A stretch of DNA of 64,000 bases from contig JAFREQ010000049.1 in the NCBI GenBank assembly GCA_025331565.1, positions 3,630,501 to 3,694,500 of the forward strand, in the 5' to 3' direction. A program made the translations under genes and the position numbers. Numbering within the stretch: position 1 is the first letter of the stretch; each line of letters starts with the position of its first letter. A model generated the notes under the pieces. It made no database searches, was not told the origin of the DNA, and saw only the letters and a program-made list of their open reading frames with translations. This stretch comes from Holacanthus passer. Taxonomy: Eukaryota > Chordata > Actinopteri > Pomacanthidae. Below, piece by piece: positions 33,270 through 44,283 of the stretch.

Positions 33270-35780
33270 CAGAGGAAACACCAACCAAAGCCATGGCAAA
33301 CAGAGTGGGTTGGCAGTGGGAGGTGAATTAAGAGACTTGCACCCTGCAGGTTGAACTGAAAAGCAGGAGAGCAACAGACAGACTAATGGGGAGATAGTAC
33401 AGCCTTCTTTTCAGGAGGAAGGGTTGGAGTCCAGGAGCTGTGAGTTTTTGAAGAAACGTTTTTCCACACTAAGGATCAGAAGATTCAGGTTGGCATTGAA
33501 GTTTGGTGTTGGCTAAGGATGCATCGGTCACTTTAGTCCGGAACCTCTGAGACCCTGAGCTCTCTGTAGAAGCAGGACTACACATGGACACCAGACAGAC
33601 TTGGACAAGGAAAGGGGACGTGTGAGAGACGCCAGTCAGGCCTGCTGTCCCTCCGTTAACTTTATGAAGAGACATTTGGAGGATAAATGGAGTGTTTTAT
33701 CTCTCCAGAACATGTTCTGGACTTCAAACTTTACAATCCTACACAGCAGCTCTCATGTAAAAAAAAACCCCAGCTGGTCCACAGTCAGCTGATCTGATAA
33801 AAGGGGGGGTTATGTCACAGTTTTCCCTCTGGAGTGAATTTTATGAAGTGGTACCTCTTATGCCTTGTCGCTTGCCGCTGCTGTATGGTCAGAAGTTATT
33901 TCCTTGTGTGTGTGTGTACAGTGCTTTGTGTGTATGTGTGTACAGTAATCCATATTACCCTGGTTGTCAATCTGCCTCTTGTATTATCACATTTCTGGTT
34001 TCTAGTGCAAAGTAACAGGATAGATGTTAAAGTCAGCAGTATTCAGAAAACTCTGAACTTGGCTTGAAGATTTTTTACCCTGAAATGAACACATTTAAGA
34101 GTGATGGTCATAACGTGGTTTATAACCCCCTTTACTTAAAGCGAATTGCTGAGAGTTTAAGAAGTCACTGCCACTCTCTACCTCAGCCTACTGTGCTGCA
34201 TTGAACTCTCTTTGTTTCTGTGATGCTGTCGACCCAACACCAACACTACTGTGCACATTTCAACCAGCTACAACTACCAGTGCAGCAGCACAGATCTGCC
34301 CTCATGCACATATACAGTAGCACCTGCTGGACATTCCCATGGTACACACACACACACACACTCTCTCACACACACACATACACAAACACACAGACATTTC
34401 AGACTTTTCTAGTTTATCTTCTTTCCTTTATGTGAGATTGGAAATGAGCACCTGCTCCTCAGAGCATTTTAAGGTACTTAAACCCAGACTGAGTGACCGT
34501 TTACTCTGTTTTAGTTCCTTGCTTTTATACTTATTCATGTGGATGTGTCGTATCGTGTACAAGTCACTGGAAAGATGTTAGAGGAAAAACAAAAATCCTT
34601 CCATAAAGAAATTCATATTAATGAAGTTAGTGTGCACCACAGTGTTTTATCGTGTAAATCAGTCATATTTCTGTTTTGTACATTTTTAACATTCCTTTTA
34701 GGTTTTGAATAATGTATTAAATCATATGTTCACCTTGTTCCACTCCAAGCCAAGGTAATGGTACGTGTTAAAATGTTTTCGGTATTGACATTGTGGTCAG
34801 TATACAGTTCTTGTTTTGAACACAAGGTGGCACTGCTTCACGTGCTGAAGGTCTGTACGGCATTTTGTTCTGTCAAGCTGATACAGGTTATGTATTGATT
34901 ATACTACTACTGGTAAAGAAGGTAGAGTTGATCTTGTCCCACTTTTCTGCTTTCAGTAGAAGTACAGAGACCTTATATACATGAGCTAATATCTGCTGAT
35001 GTTTTCTTATTTAAAGGACACACTGAGATGGCTTCCAGGGGGTTAGTATGGCTGGGTATGCTTGGACATTTGATGATGCCAGTCTTGTGTCAAACTCTGC
35101 ATTGCCCTCTGTGGTTGGGGTCTGGGCTTAGTTTCGGTTAATATTTAGGTTATGGTTAGGCACTGCAGAAATAAGTGGTTGGGTTCAGGTGAGCGCAACC
35201 CAAATCAACAGGGGAACAGACTTTGACACACTGGTACCAATAGATTCAGTTAAGTTGTTCAATATGTTACTTTGCAGAATGTATAAACATTTTTCAAAAA
35301 ACGTTTCAATATCACATTATATCTACAAGAAGGCAAGACAGAGAATCCGCCAGCTTTGGTGCTTCATTGTTTGTCAATACTGAACTGTGCTTCTTAAGTG
35401 TAGTTTGCACTTAAGACAACGAAAATATCTTTTACAAACTGTCTCACCCCCTCCCTCCCCACCTAACTTAACACACACGCAACTCACATGAACAGATGGT
35501 TTGTTCTGTCACACACTGTCAGTTCAGATGGGGGTGAAAGCTCAGTGCTGATAAAGCCAAGCCATCTGAGGGAAAAGTCTCCTTGTGATTAGGCTGTATA
35601 AATTTGGTCATGTAGAGCAGGCTCTGCAAGGAGCAGTTTTAAGGATGTTTCTTATTCTGTGTGTTAATATCATTGTACATACTGATTTACAATGTAACTG
35701 TAGTGATTTAATCTGTTTAATAAGAGAAGGTGCAACTTCTCACAGATGCTGATGTAATAAAGTATTCTTAAAATGATGTG
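33270..35780 (+). other. plxnb1: plxnb1 3' untranslated region
   Basis: Non-coding sequence after the stop, ending soon after the poly(A) signal AATAAA at 35756-35761 and a GT/T-rich patch (35775-35800). It includes GTGTGT/TACAG repeats near 33903-33945 and a CA-rich stretch at 34343-34392. The end is inferred; no earlier canonical AATAAA is as well supported. Confidence 0.6.
35756..35761 (+). terminator. Poly(A) signal AATAAA, plxnb1
   Basis: AATAAA with a downstream GTGCTGTGTTTTATTTTTC stretch, 2.5 kb after the plxnb1 stop. Confidence 0.6.
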
Positions 35781-35829
35781 CTGTGTTTTATTTTTCTTTC
35801 AAAAACTGAACATTGAATCCCTCCAAACA

Positions 35830-36788
35830 TCAGTGGTTACATCAGGGTTTGAGCACTGACAGCTGTGGTCCCCACTGTAACAATGGACCGGACGCACTGA
35901 TCCGGGGCCAGTTCTCTGGTGCCATGAGGCTGAGATAAGCATGGACATGAGGACTCTGATAGAAAGGCAACTGTCACTCAAATAACCATTTGTTACAACC
36001 AAGGTATGCAGAAGACCATCTCTGAACGCACAACACGTCGAACCTTGAAGCAGATGGGCTCCAGCAGCAGAAGACCACACCGGGTGCCGCTCCCGTCAGC
36101 TAAGAACAGCAAACTGAAGCTACAATTCACACAGGCTCACCAAAATTGGACAACAGAAGATTGGAAAAACGTTGCCTGGTCTGATGAGTCTCGATTTCTA
36201 TTGTGACATTTAGATGGCAGGGTCAGACTTTGGCACAAACAACATGAAAGCATGGATCCATCCTGCCTTGTATCAACGGTTCAGGTGAGTGGTGTAACGG
36301 TGTGGGGGATATTTTCATGGCACACTTTGGGCCACTTAGTACAAACTGAGCATTGTTTAAACGCCACAGCCTACCTGAGTATTGTTGCTGACCATGTCCA
36401 TTCCTTTCTACCACAGTGTCCCCATCTTCTGATGGCTACTTCCAGCAGGATAACACTCCATGTCACAAAGGTCATATCCTCTCTACCTGGTTTCTTGAAC
36501 ATGACAGAGTTCACTGTACTCCAATGGCCTCCACAGTCACCAGATCTCAATCCAACAGAGCACCTTTGGGATGTAGTGGAATGGGAGATTCACATCATGG
36601 ATGTGCAGCCGACAAATCTGCAGCAACTGCATGATGCTATCATGTCATTATGGACCAAGATCTTTGAGGGATGTTTCCAGCACCTTGTTGAATCTAGGCC
36701 ACAAAGAATTCAGGCAGTTGTGAAGGCAAGAGGGGGTCCAACCCGGTGCTACCAAGGTGTACCTAATAAAGTGGCCAATGAGTGTGTA
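35830..36788 (+). mobile_element. Tc1-like transposon, inactive and 5'-truncated
   Basis: Sense-strand remnant of a Tc1/mariner transposon. Translated pieces include WPPQSPDLNPTEHLWDVVE and an EARGGP-type end, typical of Tc1 transposases. Frames at about 36006-36206 (helix-turn-helix end and start of the catalytic domain), 36252-36634 and 36416-36842 must be shifted to join. TGA (TTGTGACAT near 36203) and several indels break the frame, so no full transposase is made. The right terminal inverted repeat is recognisable up to 36788 (GGTGTACCTAATAAAGTGGC). No matching left repeat was found upstream. Start is approximate. Confidence 0.85.
36006..36780 (+). pseudogene. Tc1 transposase pseudogene
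   Basis: Relics of the DDE transposase reading frame, split over at least two frames with an early stop. The longest open part (36252-36842 region) carries the QSPDLNPTEHLWD motif with the second catalytic Asp block. Coding capacity lost; it is only a fossil of the enzyme. Confidence 0.8.
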
Positions 36789-36949
36789 TCTGTTGTATCA
36801 TACTTATTAATTTACGACCTCGGCACAGTTTATCGTGACTAAGCTGGAGCAGGATCAAATGAGACAACACATCCTCGCGTGTTTACAGGTTCAATAAATC
36901 TGAAGAGGCTGACAGCGTGATTTTAATCAACATAATTATGTCATAACGA

Positions 36950-37300
36950 GCTTATAAAAGCACAGCTCAGTTCTCATCCATGTTTACATTTGATGGCAGC
37001 GATGACCAGACTACATCTGCCTCGTGCACGCGCATATCATCACCAGATATCAGCAGAAAATCTGTAACACGCGCCGATTCTGATTCGACAAGCAGCAGCG
37101 TCCCGTGCCAACAAACACAAGGGTCCAAAATGGAGTAAGGTTGGAGACGGTACAATCAGGAGTCCTGCTGAATGTAACCTCATATTCTAACACACGTTGT
37201 TCCGTCGGCAGGTGAAAATTAAGACTTGTAGAAAACGCGGGGAGGTGGTCGCCGTCGTTGTTCCTGCTGTCGAGCTAGCTGCGCAAAACTGGTAACTATA
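36950..37300 (+). promoter_or_regulatory. Candidate promoter of the UBA-PTH2 gene
   Basis: TATAAAAG at 36953-36960 is followed by a CpG-richer stretch (about 37020-37290) in an otherwise AT-rich area, 1.1 kb upstream of the first coding exon. Candidate first-exon donors are GTAAGG at 37135 and GTGAAA at 37212. The TSS would lie near 36985. Assignment to this gene rests on position and orientation only. Confidence 0.4.
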
Positions 37301-38024
37301 GGCAACTTGCTTAGCATTAGCGGCTAATGCTAATGCTCGATATATTTGTAACAGCAGCTGCTGGGCATGAAGGATTGATTTAACTGACTGCCAAGATAGC
37401 ATTACCCTTAAGCATCTTAATGCAATTTGTAGTTAGTGGTGAAATAGCACAGCATTCCAAACGAAAGCTAGGTGGCTGTGTAGCTGCAGTGTTTTCGATG
37501 CTAATTTGAATGGCGTGTACGTTAGCGTGTTTGCTGAGCTAACAACTGTCACCTGCGCAGAACTAGCGGTTAGCTAGGCTAATGTTGTCTTTAGACTGCT
37601 ATCTTACTTGTGAATTGTTGTGTTACACTTTGTGGTTGTCTGTTAGGGTAGCGTTGTTTTTAGTTCTCGTCATATTCCCTTCTCACATATGAAGAAAACG
37701 TCGCGATGATTCTTGTAAAAATTCAGCATTGACTTGTGTAATTCAGGCTTCGGGCCTCAGTTTATTCTATTAGCTTGTAATGTTTGTGCTAATAAGCAAC
37801 CAAATATGCAAAGAATCATACATTCGTTCAGAAGCATGAGCCTGATGAATGCATGTGAATATGTTTAAAAGTGCTCACATAACTGCACAGTCATGAATTC
37901 ATTGTGGAGCCGAGGTACATTTGCCATTTTTAGACTAATGTGGACTAATGTGTTTTTTTGACAATCCTATTTCGTGTGTTTGTGCTGTGCAGTGTGTTCA
38001 GGGTTGCTGTTTTCTTTCTTGCAG
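37212..38024 (+). other. Probable 5'UTR intron of the UBA-PTH2 gene
   Basis: Sequence between the candidate first-exon donor and the coding exon's acceptor (CTTTCTTGCAG, 38024). It is dense in GCTAA/TTAGC words and contains the hairpin. No coding capacity. Confidence 0.45.
37311..37333. repeat. Perfect 10-bp inverted repeat, 3-nt loop
   Basis: TTAGCATTAG, CGG, CTAATGCTAA. The second arm is the exact reverse complement of the first. Confidence 0.95.
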
Positions 38025-38030
38025 TCAAGA

Positions 38031-38138
38031 ATGGAGCCATCAGAGCAGTCTGGCCCAGACTCAGGCTCTCAGGATGTCAACCCTGTGTTTCTGCAACAGC
38101 TCAGAGAGCTGGACATCCCAGAGGAGGCAGCCAAACAG
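38031..38138 (+). CDS. UBA-PTH2 coding exon 1
   Basis: 36 codons, acceptor AG at 38023-38024, donor GTGGGA. Encodes MEPSEQSGPDSGSQDVNPVF then LQQLRELDIPEEAAKQ, first helix and loop of the UBA. Confidence 0.92.
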
Positions 38139-40696
38139 GTGGGACAGTCACTCAGGGTGGAAACTTGTTTCAGCATTTAGGCCACATTTACATTAACTTC
38201 TAATGATAATTATGACTGCAAATGTTGGATTTTTCTGTGGGATACCTGACTTTCCAGTAAATAATATTGAAGTGCCAACTCTTCATTAATTTTGCTGATT
38301 ACACTTTAAATGAGTGACAGTGGTGCTGGTCATCTTCAATCATGAATGCCCCCACCGCTGACTTTCTGTTATCCATACTATACAATGTGAACACTGCATT
38401 ACTTGACAGTTTTCATGCTAGGAATTCCAATTCACCAATGCTACATAGAGATTATTACCTCCATTGTATTTTTTTTTAATTTTAATAGCATGCTTTTATA
38501 GCTGTACAATATGTAGATGATTTCCAGAAATTGGTTATGCTGAGTGTCCTCAGGGTTAATTTCTGCCAGGACTGACTTAGGATACAGGGCTAGAACCTCA
38601 TTGTGATAAACGGATTGAACAGACTTGTTTAGATGCTGTTGTTGGCACCTAGCTGGTTTTGCCAAATCAGCTGTTATATGGTTCTGGATTCTGTGGGATT
38701 AGGACTGGGTAGCATTTGGAAATTTTTGTGACTTTTTTTGTAACAGCATTTTGATTTTGATACCACTGCTGAATCAAGTTGCAGCTAGGCGTTTTAATAA
38801 TATTCAGGATAAGGACTTGTTTGATTTATAACAGTTCATAACCACGATTACTTATTTATATCCCAAATAATAATCCAGTTATGATTGAGCAGTGTCAGTG
38901 AACCAACTGTAAAGATTGAGGTTTAATTAAATGAATGTATTTATTATTTGTTAGGTCATATTATGGCATGACCATACTATAATTCACTGCTTCGTTCTCT
39001 GACCATTTTCATTGTTTCTCACCACTTCAGGCACTTCTGCACACTCGGAACGTGTCTGCCGAGGAGGCGGCCATGTACTACTTCAACAAGCTGGAGAATG
39101 AGGTGCCCATAAGCTAGCCTTAGTCCCCACAGGTACACCTTGGTACATTAGACCTCGTGGAGTTTGTCCAAAGCCAAATCTCAGTGTCTCTTTTTGTCTG
39201 GTCTCACCCTCAGGAGGAGGGAGATGATGACCTCATGTTCAAGATGGTGTTTGTGGTGAACATGGACCTTGCCATGGGTGTTGGAAAAGTAAGTCCAGTG
39301 GTGCCCGTGTGGACTGTGTGGGATCTGTACTGTGTTCAAATACACAATCCATCCTAAAGAAAGTGTTTATCTAATATTTAGATGTAGGTGTGAACTCAGT
39401 ACTGTGTGTTTGTGCAGGTTGCAGCTCAGGTTGGCCATGCTGCTGTGGGTTTGTACCAGGCTCTACAGGAGAAGAACAGCTGGAGGGAGATGGCCTGGAA
39501 GTGGGACCACAGTGGGTAAGGCCTGTACAGTATGTTAGTAGTGAGGAAATGCTCTGAATGTATATATAAATGTGTTCGTTATTTATCTTTTACTACACAT
39601 CATCTTAATTTTTGATGACGTGAGTTTATTGGTAATGCACAAATTTTCAGGCTATGTAAATATTTAATTCATTCTTAGTGGCCATACATAGAGAGAGAGT
39701 TGCAAACTAACAGTAATAACCTTAAAAAGCCTTGACAGTCCCATTGTGGCAACTTTTACTCTTGTGCGGTGTTCTGCAGTACAGATATCTTTTACATTTG
39801 ATTGAAAATATTTTCTTGACCATGGTAAATAAAATATGCCATGCAAAGTTATAGTGTCCATAAGTAAAGCTCCGATATCTTTAACGTCACAGTTTTCATT
39901 TCAGGAGGAATAAGCATGTTTTAATGCTGCTGTTTGCAGAAATCCAAAATGTTACTCCATGAATTCTCCAGTTCCTGAAGTGTTAACACACTTAACTGTG
40001 CTTTTTTTAAATGTAATCCTTCAATTGTATCAGAACAGCTGTGCTACTTTTGCTTTTTTCTTTTCCAGCCATTACTCCACTATCTGTGTCTGTTCTGGCA
40101 TCATTGTGGCCTCTCCACACTTGGTGCTCTCATTGTTTGCTTTATAGAATTGCTCAGCTCAGTTATGTGTTTCATTGCTGACATTGTTGACTTCAGAAAT
40201 CATTTTTGATATGCATCTTTTGGCAGCGTTTCTAACATTTTTGAATTAATAAGTAAATTCTAATTAATATTAGTTAGTAAAGGTAAATGTGTATGGTGTT
40301 GATACAGAGCCAAGAAAGTGGTGGTCCAGGGCACCAATGTGGCTCATCTACTGGAGCTGCAGGCCCTGGCCATGAGCCTCAGCCTGCCTACTTACCTGGT
40401 CCAGGATGCAGGGCTCACCCAGGTGAGGGGAAAAGACCATTTTAAAAGCTGTTTTGCTTGTAAATGTCTTTTGGAGGTATCGGTGGTCATTACCAAAAAA
40501 TATTGTCACATTATAAAAATGTATTTGATGTTGTCAGTGTGGCACAGTGCCTTGGCATGAAGTCACTTGATAATCTGAGCACTAAACCAACTACTTTTGT
40601 CTTTGGCAGGTGGAGGCTGGGTCCCGCACTGTCCTGGCCATCATGGGTGAGGAGGAGATGGTGAACAATGTCACTGGGAGTCTGAAGCTGCTCTGA
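38031..40696 (+). CDS. UBA-domain peptidyl-tRNA hydrolase 2 (gene-wide entry, 6 coding exons)
   Basis: Six exons with consistent phases join to 184 codons plus TGA. Residues about 17-60 look like a UBA domain (FLQQLRELDIPEEAAKQ, LLHTRNVSAEEAAMYYFNKL). Residues about 68-184 are a Pth2-family domain: MVFVVNMDLAMGVGK then VAAQVGHAAVGLYQ and QDAGLTQVEAGSRTVLAI. Pth2 enzymes release peptides from tRNA; the fused UBA suggests recruitment to ubiquitinated substrates (inference). The catalytic-region Lys (85), His (92) and Asp (151) positions are kept, but the Arg of the family's DAGRTQ motif is Leu here. No membrane anchor is seen, unlike mitochondrial PTRH2/Bit1, so a soluble protein is expected. 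ATG 38031 has a purine at -3 and G at +4. I recall a similar uncharacterised zebrafish gene but no symbol I trust. Confidence 0.9.
38139..39030 (+). other. UBA-PTH2 intron, 0.9 kb
   Basis: AT-rich intron; nothing recognisable. Confidence 0.7.
39031..39102 (+). CDS. UBA-PTH2 coding exon 2
   Basis: 24 codons, phase 0 to 0. Encodes ALLHTRNVSAEEAAMYYFNK then LENE, the last two UBA helices. Confidence 0.92.
39214..39288 (+). CDS. UBA-PTH2 coding exon 3: start of PTH2 domain
   Basis: 25 codons, donor GTAAGT. Encodes EEGDDDLMFKMVFVVNMDLA then MGVGK, the first beta strand and the GxGK loop of Pth2. Confidence 0.94.
39418..39515 (+). CDS. UBA-PTH2 coding exon 4: PTH2 catalytic helix
   Basis: 98 bp, phase 0 to 2, donor GTAAGG. 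Encodes VAAQVGHAAVGLYQALQEKN and MAWKWDHSG. AAQ-x-x-HAA is the family signature. Confidence 0.95.
39516..40307 (+). other. UBA-PTH2 intron, 0.8 kb
   Basis: AT-rich intron; nothing recognisable. Confidence 0.7.
40308..40422 (+). CDS. UBA-PTH2 coding exon 5
   Basis: 115 bp, phase 2 to 0, donor GTGAGG. Encodes AKKVVVQGTNVAHLLELQAL and PTYLVQDAGLTQ, with the family's conserved Asp and the Arg-to-Leu change after DAG. Confidence 0.94.
40610..40696 (+). CDS. UBA-PTH2 last coding exon
   Basis: 28 codons plus TGA (40694-40696). Encodes VEAGSRTVLAIMGEEEMVNN then VTGSLKLL, matching the Pth2 C-terminus (GSxTVL, VTGxLKL). Confidence 0.95.
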   Translation: MEAGSRTVLAIMGEEEMVNNVTGSLKLL

Positions 40697-42005
40697 GGGG
40701 CTCAACCTACAGTGGGAGAGGCATGGCTCTGCAGTACCACTGTGCAACCAGCAGAGGGCAGCATTTCCCAGCAGCAGGGAGAGTCTTGGCATGCAAGAGT
40801 GTAACAACCTTTAAAAAAAAAGACCTAAAGAACAGGGGGAATGTCCCAACACTAGAAAAAAAAACACTCTCAGCCATTTGTTTCCCTTTCATTCTTTGTC
40901 GCCGTTTAGTCGGCTGTTGAGAGCAGGAGGGGAGAGAGACCAGTTCGTCACAGGGGAACAAGACAAGTCTTTTTCTGGTGACCTTTGTCTTTTTTAAACA
41001 GGCCACCTACTTACAAAAGTCTTAGTAGAATCTTTATCAGTTTACAAACACATCTAGTCTGTTGTCCAGTTTCAGATATGGCAAATTAAGTTTTCGGTGG
41101 TTGACCCATATTGTAATTATGTTTATTCAAGGGGCTGTGTACTGTAGCCTAATACATATTATAATTACACCTATAGCAGATGTAGTATTTCCCTGTTGGA
41201 TCCACCACTCTTGAGTAAAGGGTAACTTATTAACTGATAATATGTGAACACTCATTTTTGACATTTAAATAATTTTGTGTCTGTATGCAACTATTTTCCC
41301 AAAGATCCCTATCCTATAGACTCAATAACATTACTTATTATTGATAAATGGCTATATTTTGTATACATATGCCTGTTAGGGCCATATACTGTATAATCTG
41401 TGGTGTGCCATCCTAAACAGTATGCACAGTTACTGGACTTTGTTGTATTGTATTTTTTCTTTATGCAAAAGGAAAAAAAAATCTTGAGCTATAATTTTTG
41501 GATCTATTGGTAGAATTTGATGGTGGGTGAGAAGTGGCAAAATGTCATGTAGTAAAGGTTTGGACTAGGCCTAACTTTATGCACTCTGACTCCCTGGTGT
41601 GAATAGTTTACAATAAGGAAGTTGATCAACCTACAGCTTGAGAGAACGCAGATGAATGTGTGTCTGACAATTGTTATGGACTGGTGAATAGTCTTGCACA
41701 CTAATAATCTAAATACACAAGGAATGATGTATGAGCTGTTGTGTGTCTTATGTTCTCACAAACAAATACTTGTGGCTATGAGATGCCACTCCCAGAATTC
41801 TTAGCTTAATGTCAAAGATTTGATCTGTAACAAAAATCTTGGCAGTGTCATGCATGCAATATGAAATGTATATTTGAACAGATCATTGGAATCCCAAATG
41901 TCAATTTTGGTAACATGTCCACACTTTAATACCTCCTGTGTTATACAGTCATTTGTGTGAGTGCTTCAGACTATGGAGACAAATTAAAATGCCTCCAGAT
42001 TAAGT
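40697..42005 (+). other. UBA-PTH2 3'UTR and downstream
   Basis: Non-coding sequence after the stop. The best poly(A) signal I see is ATTAAA at 41983-41988 with a T-rich patch after 42020. Shorter 3' ends are possible. No other gene. Confidence 0.4.
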
Positions 42006-42700
42006 AACAAGCAGCCTGAATCGTGTTTTTCCCTTCCAACATACAGACTGTGCATGTGAGAGGAGGCTTGCTGGGGTTGTGGCAGTGAAAGCAGTGTGGG
42101 GGAGGGTCGAACACAGCCATGTTGCAGTGCGTGGTTTCAACTGGCCATATGACATTGCTTTTTCACCGCAGCAACAATGGCAGTATTGTTAAATATGGCC
42201 ACTGCCTGCCATGGCAGTCCAGCTTGGAAGTTGTCCTTCAATTATTAACCTCATGACGCTCTCCTGGAAATGAACTGCTGGTCGTGTTTAAAGAGGGCAA
42301 CAACCGGAGAACATACCACAAAAAAGGACGGGAATGCGGATATTAAACATTATTTCTTGTAATGATCTAATCTAGCCATGACGAAATCATGGCAAAGTTA
42401 CCTGCATTCAATGTGATCTCTTTTGATAAATGGCGGCTACGACACTGATTCTATAACACGCTACCGTTCTAATAGTCTGTCAGCACGTTGAGCGTTTATC
42501 TCATGTGGAGGGGAAGCCTACAGTTGTGCCACTAATCGAAAATAAATGTCAGTCTCATTGCTTTTTTCGGCCTAAACCTCCACTTCGTCACACACGCAAA
42601 TGTCGCAAATATATCGACATTCTTCTTAAATCTGCTTCCTGAAGCTCGGAGTCTTGATCAGTTTTATTGTGCCGACCGCCGCATTGTAACATTTTATTAT
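42006..42700 (+). other. Intergenic
   Basis: AT-rich, then increasingly CpG-containing toward the setd5 promoter zone. AATAAA at 42541 is not obviously connected to a gene. No gene seen. Confidence 0.6.
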
Positions 42701-43940
42701 TCTGCTGTCTAATTTCATCGCTCGTCAGACCTCTGCAACAAATGACGTTGGCATTTATCACTACAGCCAATCAAAGTCGCCCCCCCGAGTCTCATGACAT
42801 GACATGAACCCAATCGCGTCACTGTGTGCATTTGTTTATAAATATCGCAGTCCAAATGTCAAAAGCGTCCTTTATTTACTTTGATGAAAACAAAGTCTCC
42901 GTTTGTTTGCAAATCCAGTGTGTGTGGTAGGCTGGGCAATAGCGCTACAATTGTTCAGTAAAGAAACAAGGGCCGCGTCTCTATTTCCTTTCTGTAAATG
43001 CTAACATCATAGGAAAAGCTCGTTTTTCGCTCGTGTCCTCTGGTACGACTCCCGGGTGAGTTAGTTTTATTGAGCCGCTGCTGGTGGTGATCGAAGTATT
43101 TTCGTTGTGTCGGTCACTTTTCTGTGGCTGACAAGTGTGGAAAGAGACTGATTTCGGCAGCGGGAACAAAAGTAGGAGGGACCAGCAATAAGTAGATGCA
43201 ACCCAGGAGCACTGGTCAATTTCCCTGTCCAACCCCTTACCAGATGCTACCGGAGCGACACCTCATACTCCATTCATCTGACATGCCGGTAGGTGGGGCT
43301 GACCCAGTGGGCTAACCCTGCCTCTGGTGTCCCTGGAACCAGGCCCCAGAGACCCCGTGTAGCTAACGCTTGCTACTATGTATTGGTATGAAAGCTCCTT
43401 CCACGTTAGATTGATGAATGTAAACCCTCAAATAAAAAAGCATTAATCCCACTAACGAATTGAAATTAATTCCATGGCATTTCAATTTAATAACGAGCAT
43501 TTCATCCAGAAACTTTGAAGGTACAGGTCCTCTGTCGGGTGTCAAATTGTCTCCCGAAGCCAGCCACTCTCTCCTGCTCTCCTTCTTGTACGCTACCAGT
43601 ACACACATATCATAATGGAAGAGAATTTTGCACCCCTCCTCAAACTAGTGCCCGCCCCGTCTTACGTAGTTGACGAAAAAAAATAATCGACGTTGTATTT
43701 TACCAAAGACTTACATGTACAGCTCGTGTGTCACATGACTGACACATCACCGTCGAATCACCGGCGAGAGGCGGGATATCGCGACAAGGGCCGCCCAAGG
43801 AGAGAGCCCCTGCACGGTCACCAGGGAAACCCCGTGGCGTGGTTGTGTGTCAGTTTCGCTGAGACCCGCGGTCGATGCCGGTGAGGAGGGGGATGGGCGC
43901 CTCGGCGAATGTAAGGACCCGAGACAGAGTCAGAGTCTGT
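42700..43940 (+). promoter_or_regulatory. setd5: CpG-rich promoter zone upstream of setd5
   Basis: CpG density is highest at about 43730-43925. CCAAT boxes occur on the + strand near 42768 and 42810, GTCACATGAC (E-box palindrome-like) lies at 43730-43739, and GTGAGT/GTAAGG-type donors at 43056, 43881 and 43911 would fit alternative first exons. No coding frame of interest on either strand. It is assigned to setd5 by orientation and because the neighbouring gene ends upstream. Confidence 0.5.
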
Positions 43941-43966
43941 ATCACATACAGCAGCATATACCCCAT

Positions 43967-43974
43967 TATAAATA
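43967..43974 (+). promoter_or_regulatory. TATA-like box upstream of a candidate setd5 first exon
   Basis: TATAAATA about 30 bases before the start of a candidate non-coding exon that ends at the strong donor GTGAGTA (44284). It may be coincidence, since CpG-island promoters often lack TATA. Confidence 0.35.
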
Positions 43975-43999
43975 GCGACTGTAAATATACAATACACTA

Positions 44000-44283
44000 A
44001 CATAAATGGATTTATCCACCGGGGAGCCATAATAGACACTCAATGGATGCAGTGCACCTGAACAGGACAGGGAATTTAACTTTCCGCCTATGCGTGGGAG
44101 CCTCTGAGAAGTTTGTTTCCTACCCCTGGAGAGGGAGCTACTTTTAAGGGCAAAGGATACAGGAGACTCCGAGGCCGGCCTACAGGCCTACTGGTCTGGT
44201 TGGATTTGATGTTGGGCTATTCTAAGGACTTCCTACTCTACTTGAATTTGCCTCGCTTGTACAAGTTTGGAATGCCTCTTTAG
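44000..44283 (+). other. setd5: Candidate non-coding first exon of setd5
   Basis: Between the TATA-like box and a consensus donor (TTTAG then GTGAGTA at 44284). No coding frame. Start is inferred from the TATA position only. Confidence 0.4.

Noticed and set aside
36252..36842. 196-codon frame read as a functional transposase gene.
   Set aside because: Begins inside the catalytic domain, frame changes are needed on both sides, the helix-turn-helix part is in another frame and a stop interrupts it; the left terminal repeat is missing.
42588..43608. Minus-strand ORFs (about 60-83 codons) in the CpG-rich zone as a divergent gene.
   Set aside because: No domain, no good splice chain and composition as expected from chance in GC-richer DNA.
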